From: Ectopseudomonas toyotomiensis | GTDB lineage: Bacteria; Pseudomonadota; Gammaproteobacteria; Pseudomonadales; Pseudomonadaceae | DNA length: 64,000 bases | NCBI RefSeq assembly: GCF_900115695.1 | Contig: NZ_FOXK01000015.1 | Span: 1 to 64,000, forward strand | Direction of reading: 5' to 3' | Shown: one piece after another, positions 8,177 through 14,652 of the stretch | How the letters are laid out: each line of letters starts with the position of its first letter | Numbering within the stretch: position 1 is the stretch's first letter | Position numbers and translations under genes: made by a program | The notes under the pieces: generated by a model | The model's database searches: none | Seen by the model: only the letters and a program-made list of their open reading frames with translations | What the model was told of the DNA's origin: nothing

Positions 8177-9169
8177 ATGGCTGCTGTTGAGAAAATAACG
8201 ATCAAGAACGAACAGGAAGCATGGACAGCGCTGCAGCAGGCGCTTGCCGGTGAGATTAGCGAGACTGCTCAGATCAGCTTTGAAGGCTGGCCAGTCTTTC
8301 GGCTGACCATCAAGGGGGAGGACTTCAACGGCACCGTGCCTACCAGGGTGATGCCCCCCATCCTTGAGCTACAGAAGGAGATCTATCGCATCTACTGTCG
8401 GGCCAAATACCAGACAGAGGATACGAGAGCGCTGAAACAAGATGATCGTGACCAATTGGAATTGGTTGTGGTCATTGAGAAAGGCAGCACCGAATTCATC
8501 ACTGAATTGGGCAAGGCTTTGAACGAGATCGTGAAGAGTTCAAAAATGGACGGCAAACAGGTACTCATCCTGCTGGTTTCCGTTGGGGCCATGCTGACAA
8601 CGTCTGTCGGCTGGAAGGATTGGCTGCAGACGAAAGAGCGACTGCATGGTGAGGAAACCACTGTCACGCTCTCCCAAGAAGAAACCAAACGCTTGGAGAT
8701 GGTGACCAAAGCACTGACACAGCAGCCAGAGCTGAAAAAGACTCATGAGGCGTTGGATGACTTCAAGAGTGATTTATCCAAACGCTTGAAGGCTGAGGAC
8801 AACATCAAAATCGCAGATCAATCCATCATTACTGGCGCGCGCGCCGCTGAGATCGTGCCGACCCCACGCGTCCAGGCCAAAGAAATTCGCCTTGATGGCG
8901 AGTTTGAAATCAACGAGGTCAAGTTCCCCAAAGTGTTCGGCGGCACCTATCGCTTTGCTGTAACCAGAACTGCTGACGGCCGGCAGCTCATGGTCGACGC
9001 GGCTCCTGGAGTGCTTTCAGAGCAGCAGATCAGCATCCTCAAGGACGGGGCGTTCGGTATCAAGCATGTGATCATGGAGATCAATGCTCGTGAGGGGCGC
9101 TCAGGTATCACCGGAGCGAACTTAGTCTCGATTAGTTGGCCAAAAGCCGACAGTAACGATGACGACTGA
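8177..9169 (+). CDS. cargo gene (moron) between gpF and protease, unknown membrane protein
   Basis: This 330-residue protein matches no phage structural family I know. An N-terminal domain of about 130 residues (FEGWPVFRLTIKGEDF, later ILELQKEIYRIYCRAKY) is followed by a short hydrophobic segment at residues 133-150 (VLILLVSVGAMLTTSVGW), a charged helical region, and a C-terminal domain (residues 225-330) with strand-like segments. The gene has a good GGAGG ribosome site, is less GC-rich than its neighbours and is flanked by non-coding DNA on both sides. In D3112-like Pseudomonas phages this interval, just before the protease gene, carries anti-CRISPR and other cargo genes. A role in defence, counter-defence or superinfection exclusion is inference from place only. 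Confidence 0.75.
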   Translation: MAAVEKITIKNEQEAWTALQQALAGEISETAQISFEGWPVFRLTIKGEDFNGTVPTRVMPPILELQKEIYRIYCRAKYQTEDTRALKQDDRDQLELVVVIEKGSTEFITELGKALNEIVKSSKMDGKQVLILLVSVGAMLTTSVGWKDWLQTKERLHGEETTVTLSQEETKRLEMVTKALTQQPELKKTHEALDDFKSDLSKRLKAEDNIKIADQSIITGARAAEIVPTPRVQAKEIRLDGEFEINEVKFPKVFGGTYRFAVTRTADGRQLMVDAAPGVLSEQQISILKDGAFGIKHVIMEINAREGRSGITGANLVSISWPKADSNDDD

Positions 9170-9180
9170 AAGCCTGTGCA

Positions 9181-9245
9181 GTTACTGACACCCGTCCCCT
9201 AATCCCGCCCCCCTCATGCCGCCGACCATGGCGGCATGAACACTC
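9181..9245 (+). promoter_or_regulatory. duplicated late-promoter-like element, copy 2
   Basis: This 65-base element repeats 1476-1539 almost exactly and stands before the protease gene, where Mu has promoter PI. It contains CCCTAATCC as a possible -10 region and the same ATGCCGC/GCGGCAT hairpin whose right arm overlaps the start codon at 9236. Within the hairpin a seven-codon frame (MPPTMAA) ends in a TGA that overlaps the gene start as ATGA. The cargo gene ends 11 bases before it, so the element separates the cargo from the head genes. Confidence 0.6.
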
Positions 9246-10234
9246 AAACCGCCGCACTCAATCGCACCACCTCCACAGCCCTCTGTTTCGAGCTGAGCGC
9301 CGACGTGCCCGAGTGGGTCGAGGTGCTGCCGCCTGGCCCGACAGTGACCGGCCGCGATGGCCGCACCTGGTCGTATGACCCGGCCCAGGTGCTGGCAGCC
9401 ACCAAGGCGCACACCGCAGGCGCTGACCTGCCGTTTGATTACGTACACGCCACCGAGCTGAAAGCCCCGCAAGGCGAAGACGCCCCGGCATCCGGCTGGG
9501 CGCGTGAGTACCGCATCAACGAGCGCGGCGCCATTGAGGCCCGCGTGGAGTGGACTGCCAAGGCCCGCAATGCCATCGCCGAGCGCGAGTACCGCTACAT
9601 CTCGCCGGTCTTCACCTACGACGACACCGGCCGCATCCACCGCTTTAGCAGCTTTGGCCTGGTCAACAAGCCGAACTTGCTGACCAAGGCGCTCAACGCC
9701 GAACAACCCACCACGGAGAACATCCCGATGCTCGCAGCAGCCATCCGGGCAGCCCTGGGCTTGCCTGAAACCGCGACGGAAGAGGACGCCGTCGCTGCCA
9801 TCAACGCGCTGACGGCGGCCAAGGAAAAGGCTGCCCTCAACTCCGAGGGCGTGCCTTCACTGAATCTGTACGTGCCGCGCCTCGATTACAACGCCCTGGA
9901 GCAGCGCGCCCTCAACGCCGAACAGCAGCTCAAGCAGCGCGACAAGGCCGAGCATGACAAGGCCATCAACACCGAAATCGACGCGGCCCTCAACGCCGGG
10001 AAGATCACCCCGGCCACCAAGGGCTACCACCTGGCGGCCTGTCAGGAGGAAGGCGGCCTGGAACGCTTCCGCGAGTTCGTCAAAGCGGCGCCCTCGGTGA
10101 CGGCTACGGTCGTGCCCGAAGGCAAGGTGGACGAGCAGAACAAAACCGCGCTCAACGCCGAGCAGCAGCAAGCCGCGCGGATGTTCGGCATGAGCGACGA
10201 CCAATACCGCAAACACATCAGCGAGGCTCAATAA
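9236..10234 (+). CDS. phage protease/scaffold, Mu gpI-like
   Basis: The protein (332 residues) is the head maturation protease with a scaffold at its C-terminus, as in Mu I/Z. The protease part covers about residues 1-150 (FDYVHATELKAP, YRYISPVFTYD, SSFGLVNKPNL). The scaffold part is helical and very rich in Ala, Glu, Gln and Lys. The motif ALN(A/S) recurs at residues 152, 200, 225, 251 and 305, mostly as ALNAEQ, and is a candidate self-cleavage site. It has no Shine-Dalgarno sequence, only the hairpin of the duplicated element. The capsid gene follows after one base. Confidence 0.9.
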   Translation: MNTQTAALNRTTSTALCFELSADVPEWVEVLPPGPTVTGRDGRTWSYDPAQVLAATKAHTAGADLPFDYVHATELKAPQGEDAPASGWAREYRINERGAIEARVEWTAKARNAIAEREYRYISPVFTYDDTGRIHRFSSFGLVNKPNLLTKALNAEQPTTENIPMLAAAIRAALGLPETATEEDAVAAINALTAAKEKAALNSEGVPSLNLYVPRLDYNALEQRALNAEQQLKQRDKAEHDKAINTEIDAALNAGKITPATKGYHLAACQEEGGLERFREFVKAAPSVTATVVPEGKVDEQNKTALNAEQQQAARMFGMSDDQYRKHISEAQ

Positions 10235-10235
10235 C

Positions 10236-11153
10236 ATGGCAGTGTCCATTACCCCCGCGTTGCTGGCCGCGCTGTTCGCCGGCTACCGCGCCGAGTACCA
10301 GAAGGCGCTGGCAGCCGCCCAGCAAACGACCCAGTGGGCCAAGGTGGCCACCCTGGTGCCCAGTTCCACCAGCGAGAACATCTACCCGTGGCTGGGCCAG
10401 TTCCCGACCCTGCGCGAGTGGATCGGTGCCCGCGTACTCAAGGACATGGCGGCGCACGGCTACGCCATCAAAAACCGCAAGTTCGAGGGCACCGTCACCA
10501 TCGAGCGCGACAAGGTCGAGGACGACCTGGCTGGCGTGTTCATGCCGATGTTCACCGAGATGGGCCGCGCCGCTGCGTACCACCCCGAGTCGCTGGTTTT
10601 CGAGCTGCTCAAGGCAGGCTTTACCACCGCCTGCTACGACGGCCAGAACTTCTTCGACGAAGAACACCCGGTCTACGAGAACACCGATGGCACTGGCGCC
10701 GTGACCTCGGTCAGCAATATGGACGTGCCAGCCGCTGACCCCGGCCCGGCCTGGTTCCTGCTGGACACCACGCGCGCGATCAAGCCGCTGATCTTCCAGG
10801 AACGCACCAAGCCCGAGATCACCAGCAAGACCGATCCCAACAACAGCGACCATGTGTTCAACCATGACGTTTACGTGCATGGCGTGCGCTACCGCTGCAA
10901 CGCCGGCTTTGGCTTCTGGCAGATGGCCTACGCCTCTCAGCAACCGCTGACTGGCGATAACTACGGCAAAGCCCGCGCTGCCATGCAGGGCTTCACCGCT
11001 GATGGCGGCCGCCCGATGAAGATCAAGCCGACGCTCCTGGTCGTGCCGCCGCAACTGGAAGCGCAGGCACGCAAGCTCTTGGTCAAGGACGAGAACGGTG
11101 GCAACGAATGGGCCGGCACGGCCGAGCTGTTCGTATGCGACGAGCTGGTCTAA
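10236..11153 (+). CDS. major capsid protein, Mu gpT-like
   Basis: This 305-residue protein is the Mu-type major head subunit. Recognisable segments are the N-terminal ITPALLAALFAGYRAEYQK, the WIGARVLKDMAAHGYAIKN region around residues 67-85 and the GQNFFDEEHPVY segment around residue 135. Length is normal. No ALNAEQ motif is present, so unlike its neighbours it is probably not cut by the phage protease. Confidence 0.92.
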   Translation: MAVSITPALLAALFAGYRAEYQKALAAAQQTTQWAKVATLVPSSTSENIYPWLGQFPTLREWIGARVLKDMAAHGYAIKNRKFEGTVTIERDKVEDDLAGVFMPMFTEMGRAAAYHPESLVFELLKAGFTTACYDGQNFFDEEHPVYENTDGTGAVTSVSNMDVPAADPGPAWFLLDTTRAIKPLIFQERTKPEITSKTDPNNSDHVFNHDVYVHGVRYRCNAGFGFWQMAYASQQPLTGDNYGKARAAMQGFTADGGRPMKIKPTLLVVPPQLEAQARKLLVKDENGGNEWAGTAELFVCDELV

Positions 11154-11165
11154 GGGGGCGCCGCC

Positions 11166-11618
11166 ATGATCGTTCGTATCAAGTCAAAACGGGACGGCTA
11201 CCGGCGCTGTGGCATCAGCCACCCCCGGCTTGCCACCGACCACCCGGCCGAGCGCTTCACCGAAAGCATGCTGGCAAAGCTCCAGGCCGACCCGGTGCTT
11301 ACCGTCGAGCTGATCGATGGCGAACTGCCTGGCCCGGCGCAGCAGAGTGCTGGCCAAGGTGGCGGCTCGGAGCCTGGTGACACTGGCAGCAACACCGCCC
11401 AGGAAGGTGCCAAGTCGGCCCCGGCCAAGCCGACCAGGGCAGCGCCGGCCAAGCCGAAGGCAGCCAAGGCCGGTGCCAAACCCGCTGCAAAAGCGCCGGC
11501 CAAGCCAGCCGCTAAGCCAGCCGCAAAAGCGGCTGACAAAGCCGAGGCTGACACGCCTGCCGCTCAGGACGAGCAAGCCGGCGAGCAACCGGCCGCGCAG
11601 CAGGACGGCGAGGCATAA
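11166..11618 (+). CDS. HI1506-like protein with Ala/Lys/Pro-rich tail
   Basis: The first 55 residues of this 150-residue protein (RIKSKRDGYRRCGISHPR, then LQADPVLTVELID) resemble the short HI1506/Mu gp35-like proteins found after the capsid gene. From about residue 75 the chain is a low-complexity tail of Ala-Lys-Pro repeats (KAPAKPAAKPAAKAADK) like the tails of histone H1-like bacterial proteins, followed by an acidic Gln-rich end. The tail suggests contact with DNA or with the acidic head interior; that is inference. Confidence 0.7.
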   Translation: MIVRIKSKRDGYRRCGISHPRLATDHPAERFTESMLAKLQADPVLTVELIDGELPGPAQQSAGQGGGSEPGDTGSNTAQEGAKSAPAKPTRAAPAKPKAAKAGAKPAAKAPAKPAAKPAAKAADKAEADTPAAQDEQAGEQPAAQQDGEA

Positions 11619-11620
11619 CC

Positions 11621-12031
11621 ATGGCCTACGCGACCCTTGAGGCGCTGATCAAGCAGTACGGCCTGGACGCCGTGCTGCTTGTGGCTGACCGTGACCAGGA
11701 CGGCGATATCGATGCGGACGTGGTTGAGGACGCATTGACCGCCGCCACGTCCGAAATCGACAGCTATGTGGGCGTGAAACATCGCCTGCCGCTGCCGCAG
11801 GTGCCAGACGTGCTGGTGCGGGTCTGTGGCGATATTGCCCTGTACCGCATGTCGTCCGAGGGTGGCCAGCTAACCGAGGACAAACGCCAGCGCTATGAGG
11901 ATGCCGTCGACTACTTGAAGCGCGTGGCCGCTGGCACCGCATCGCTCGGTCTGGCCACCCCGCCCGAGCAGGAAACCAGCGGTGACGCATGGTTTGAAGC
12001 CCAACCCGTGCGCTTCGGGCGGTTGCTGTGA
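11621..12031 (+). CDS. DUF1320 family head completion protein (Mu gp36-like)
   Basis: This 136-residue protein fits DUF1320 with its opening YATLEALIKQYG, an acidic DRDQDGDIDADVVEDAL segment and VRVCGDIALYRMSSE in the middle. The family is thought to form a head-tail adaptor. Its stop overlaps the GTG start of the next gene. Confidence 0.88.
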   Translation: MAYATLEALIKQYGLDAVLLVADRDQDGDIDADVVEDALTAATSEIDSYVGVKHRLPLPQVPDVLVRVCGDIALYRMSSEGGQLTEDKRQRYEDAVDYLKRVAAGTASLGLATPPEQETSGDAWFEAQPVRFGRLL

Positions 12032-12471
12032 GCGGCGCGGGCATTCGTACCAACCTGCTGGCTGATCCGCGCCTGGTTGGACGCCTGGAGCGCTTGGCCC
12101 AGCTCGACACGACGCCGCTGCTGGAGGCTATCGGCGCCGAGGTCGAGAGCCAGACGCGCCGCCGCATTGCCGTCGATAAGACCAGCCCGGCCGGCTTGCC
12201 CTGGCCGGAGTGGTCGACCGAATACGCTAAAACGCGGCACAGCGGCCAGAGCCTGCTGCAAGGCGATGGCCACTTGCTGGACAGCATCACGCACCAGGTT
12301 GAAGGCGACAGCGCGCTGATCGGCAGCCCGCTGGTCTACGTCGCCACCCACCAGTACGGCGACCCTGAACGTGGCATAGAGCAGCGCGAGCTACTCGGCC
12401 TGGAGGGTGAAGACCTGGACGACGTGGTGGGCCTGGTCGAGGACTACCTGGAGGACATCGCAAGTGACTGA
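12028..12471 (+). CDS. virion morphogenesis protein, Mu gpG-like
   Basis: This 147-residue protein belongs to the phage virion morphogenesis family (Mu G, tail completion). The segment RRRIAVDKTSPAGLPWPEW near residues 46-64 and a LLQGDGHLLDSI motif are typical. It starts with GTG overlapping the DUF1320 stop. In Mu the G gene lies before the protease gene; here it lies after the capsid, a known rearrangement in this phage group. Confidence 0.88.
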   Translation: MSGAGIRTNLLADPRLVGRLERLAQLDTTPLLEAIGAEVESQTRRRIAVDKTSPAGLPWPEWSTEYAKTRHSGQSLLQGDGHLLDSITHQVEGDSALIGSPLVYVATHQYGDPERGIEQRELLGLEGEDLDDVVGLVEDYLEDIASD

Positions 12472-12931
12472 GTACACCGCCGACGAGGTGCTGAAAGGCA
12501 TCAAGGAATGGGCCGAACAGTGCTACCAGCAGGCCGGCCAGAAAGTGGAAGTGGCGCTGCATGGCGGCCGCTTCACCCCGGCCGACCTCAAGCGCTACGC
12601 CACCGCCGCTCGCGCCTGCCGCATTGCCCTGGAGGGTTTGCGCTTCGAGGTCACCGGCCGTGGCGAGCTGATCACCACTGGCCAGGTCGTGGTGGTGGTG
12701 CTGGCCGGCGACAACGGCAAGAAAGACACCCGCGCCCTCAACGTTCTGCAGGTGGCCGGCGTGCTGCAGGCCGCGTTGCCGGCCAGCCGCTGCGGCCTGG
12801 CGCTACAGGACAGCATCAATGCCAAAGACGTGCGCAGCGCCAACCTCTACAACGCCGCGCTCGATGCGGCAGGCACAGCCGGCTGGGTGATCACCTGGCC
12901 GGTGAAGTTCCAACACCCACGCGTCCGCTAG
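12464..12931 (+). CDS. DUF1834-like protein (Mu gp37-like)
   Basis: This 155-residue protein has the position and size of Mu gp37/DUF1834 proteins, which join head and tail. The start is taken as the GTG at 12464, which overlaps the gpG stop; an earlier in-frame ATG at 12407 would read through the gpG gene and is rejected. The middle has a strand-rich segment (ITTGQVVVVVLAGDN). Confidence 0.75.
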   Translation: MTEYTADEVLKGIKEWAEQCYQQAGQKVEVALHGGRFTPADLKRYATAARACRIALEGLRFEVTGRGELITTGQVVVVVLAGDNGKKDTRALNVLQVAGVLQAALPASRCGLALQDSINAKDVRSANLYNAALDAAGTAGWVITWPVKFQHPRVR

Positions 12932-12939
12932 GAGGACAC

Positions 12940-13131
12940 ATGAGCACTACCGAGACTCCCGCCGAAGCGGGCAAACAGGCCAAGACCGTCAAGGTGAAGA
13001 TCACCCGCGAGGGGGGCCACCGCCATAAGGGCGAACTGCACGGCAAGGACGCAACTATCAGCGTCTCCGAGCGCGATGCCGAAATCATCGTTGACCGCCT
13101 GAAGGTCGGCGAACGTGTGAAGGGGAACTGA
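12940..13131 (+). CDS. small phage protein, gp38-like position
   Basis: This 63-residue protein is preceded by a strong GGAGGA ribosome site and lies between the DUF1834-like gene and the tail tube gene. Its sequence (VKVKITREGGHRHKGELHGKDATISV) suggests a small beta-rich fold, as in short DUF2635-type proteins at this place. Function is unknown. Confidence 0.7.
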   Translation: MSTTETPAEAGKQAKTVKVKITREGGHRHKGELHGKDATISVSERDAEIIVDRLKVGERVKGN

Positions 13132-13133
13132 TC

Positions 13134-13871
13134 ATGGCAGCACCCAAGGTATTCAAGGGCGTAGGCATCGTGCATGCCCGCCGTAACAGTATTACCGCCG
13201 CGCTGTTTCGCGACCTCGGTGACGTCGAGACGCTGAAGCTGGCTCACCGCAACAACCAGCAGGTGTGGAAACAGCACCGTAAGCCTGGTGGCGGCAACCT
13301 GGCGACCCTGGACACCCCGGACGGCGTGAGCCTCGACGTGCAGATGCAGGAGTGGACGGACGAGAACATGGCCATGGCCCTGCAGGGCAAGGTCGTGGAC
13401 GTTGCGTCTGAAACCGTCAGCGGCGAAGAAATTGTGCTCGCACCAGGCATGCTCAGCCCGACCGAGTTCCCTGGCGCTGGCAGTGTCGTGCTGACCAAGG
13501 CTAGTGACAGCAGCGAAATTCCGCTGGCGGCTGTACGCATCTCCCCGGCCGGTGTCTCTGTGCCCGCTGACAGCACGGTTATTACCGAAGCGACTCCGGC
13601 GACCATCGCCTACGTCAGCAAAGCGGCCAAGCGTATCGAACCGCTGGTCGAGGCCGGCGAAGAGTACGAGTTGCTGTTTGACGGCATCAACGAAGCCGAG
13701 GGCAACCGCCCTTGCATCGTTCGCGTGTACCGCTGGAAGGCACCTCCCGCCGAAGAGCTGGCACTGATCGATGCCGAAAACCCCGGCAAGCTGCTGGCCA
13801 AGGGCGAGGTGCTGGCAAATCCCAACGCCCCGGCCGGCGAGTCGCCGTTCTACAGCATCACCTGGCTGTAA
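13134..13871 (+). CDS. major tail tube protein (siphovirus type)
   Basis: This 245-residue protein stands where Mu has its sheath gene but is far too short for a sheath. Its layout, with an N-terminal tube-like domain (APKVFKGVGIVHAR) and a second beta-rich part, and its place directly before a frameshifted chaperone and the tape measure, fit a non-contractile tail tube as in phages B3 and D3112. The identity is mostly from context. Confidence 0.75.
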   Translation: MAAPKVFKGVGIVHARRNSITAALFRDLGDVETLKLAHRNNQQVWKQHRKPGGGNLATLDTPDGVSLDVQMQEWTDENMAMALQGKVVDVASETVSGEEIVLAPGMLSPTEFPGAGSVVLTKASDSSEIPLAAVRISPAGVSVPADSTVITEATPATIAYVSKAAKRIEPLVEAGEEYELLFDGINEAEGNRPCIVRVYRWKAPPAEELALIDAENPGKLLAKGEVLANPNAPAGESPFYSITWL

Positions 13872-13919
13872 CCACCCATAACGCCGGGCCGCAACGGCCC
13901 GGCCTTGGAGCCTGCACGC

Positions 13920-14267
13920 ATGAGCATGACCCTGAGCAAAACCATTCAATTGCCCAACCTGGCGGTGACCGTTCGCGAGCTGACCGTGGGCGAGATTCGC
14001 GCCTGGATGAAGCGCACCGCCGAGGGCGGGCACGATCCGGTAGACGACACCCTGCTGCAGGAGGTCAGCCTGGCCGACCTGTACGTCATGACCGACCTGC
14101 CGGCGGGCCAGGCCGAGAGCCTGACGCCCAGCCAACTGCGCCTGGTGTTCGACGGTTGCCGGGAGGTGAACCCTGATTTTTTCGGCCTACGGGATCGGAT
14201 CGAAAGCGCCGGGCGCCAGATCCTCGAAAGGCTCTCCAGCGACTTGAGCGAAACGCCAGCGCACTGA
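13920..14267 (+). CDS. tail assembly chaperone, zero-frame product (gpG type)
   Basis: The zero-frame product has 115 residues. The start at 13920 (MSMTLSK) is preferred to the in-frame TTG at 13905. Residues about 1-90 form the chaperone domain (LAVTVRELTVGEIRAWMK). Near residue 87 the mRNA reads T TTT TTC, a canonical -1 slippery heptamer at 14177-14183, giving a second, longer product. Position between tube and tape measure is that of lambda G/GT. A hairpin (GGGCCG CAA CGGCCC, near 13887-13901) precedes the gene. Confidence 0.8.
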   Translation: MSMTLSKTIQLPNLAVTVRELTVGEIRAWMKRTAEGGHDPVDDTLLQEVSLADLYVMTDLPAGQAESLTPSQLRLVFDGCREVNPDFFGLRDRIESAGRQILERLSSDLSETPAH

Positions 14268-14371
14268 CCCGGCACGGGCACAGCCAGGTGTGGACGTACC
14301 CCTGGGGCACGTTCCTGGCGGCGTTGGAAGAAGCGACTAGCGCGGCCGAGAAGGCGCAAACAGGGCGCTAA
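13920..14371 (+). CDS. tail assembly chaperone, -1 frameshift product (gpGT type)
   Basis: If ribosomes slip back one base at 14177-14183, reading continues in the -1 frame to a TAA at 14369-14371 and gives about 150 residues. The -1 frame has a stop at 14174-14176, immediately upstream of the heptamer, and is open from there on. The added end contains QVWTYPWGTFLAALEEA, which looks like a genuine T domain with the conserved aromatic W-x-Y/PF pattern. The rate of slippage cannot be seen from sequence. Confidence 0.7.
14177..14183 (+). other. -1 ribosomal slippery heptamer
   Basis: The bases read T TTT TTC when split in the zero frame (codons GAT TTT TTC), a perfect X XXY YYZ heptamer. After slipping, both tRNAs pair again on TTT TTT. 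It lies inside the chaperone gene exactly where lambda-like tail chaperone genes carry their programmed frameshift. Confidence 0.72.
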
Positions 14372-14492
14372 GGAACAGCGCCACAAGGCAGATGGCCAGG
14401 CCGGCCAGCACGGTGAGCGCCAGAGCCGAGGCGGTGAAGCGCGGAAACATGGCCAGGCAGAGCAGCAGGCCGAGCAGCGGGAAGGCTTTCAC
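14337..14492 (-). CDS. small two-helix membrane protein, antisense in tail module
   Basis: This 51-residue frame on the minus strand starts with GTG and is nearly all hydrophobic, with two likely membrane helices (residues 3-16 and 21-43, LALTVLAGLAICLVALFL) and a basic C-terminus (SRPR). Its 3' end overlaps the end of the frameshifted chaperone on the other strand. It follows another 51-residue membrane protein after four bases. The short size makes the call uncertain, but two such frames in tandem are unlikely by chance. Confidence 0.5.
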   Translation of the reverse strand: MKAFPLLGLLLCLAMFPRFTASALALTVLAGLAICLVALFLSALFAPSRPR

Positions 14493-14496
14493 AAGA

Positions 14497-14652
14497 TCAC
14501 CGCTTACGAGGCACGAACCAACTGGCGATGGTGATCGGCACGAAAAGTACCAGCAGCACTACCAGGGCATAGGCCATGCCTTTCAAGAGAAAGGTTGGCG
14601 CTAGAACCATCAGTGCCAATACGACCAGGAAGACAATGTGGTGAAGTTTCAT
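14497..14652 (-). CDS. small two-helix membrane protein, antisense in tail module
   Basis: This 51-residue frame reads on the minus strand and consists of two hydrophobic helices (HHIVFLVVLALMVLAPTFLL and YALVVLLVLFVPITIASWF) joined by a short Lys-Gly turn, with a basic end (PRKR). Its start codon shares two bases with the tape-measure start on the plus strand. It forms a tandem with the next minus-strand frame. It could be a holin, an exclusion protein or another accessory protein; nothing in the sequence decides. Confidence 0.55.
   Translation of the reverse strand: MKLHHIVFLVVLALMVLAPTFLLKGMAYALVVLLVLFVPITIASWFVPRKR

Noticed and set aside
13134..13871. Contractile tail sheath (Mu gpL position)
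   Set aside because: The protein has 245 residues, about half the length of a sheath, and no Mu baseplate genes follow.
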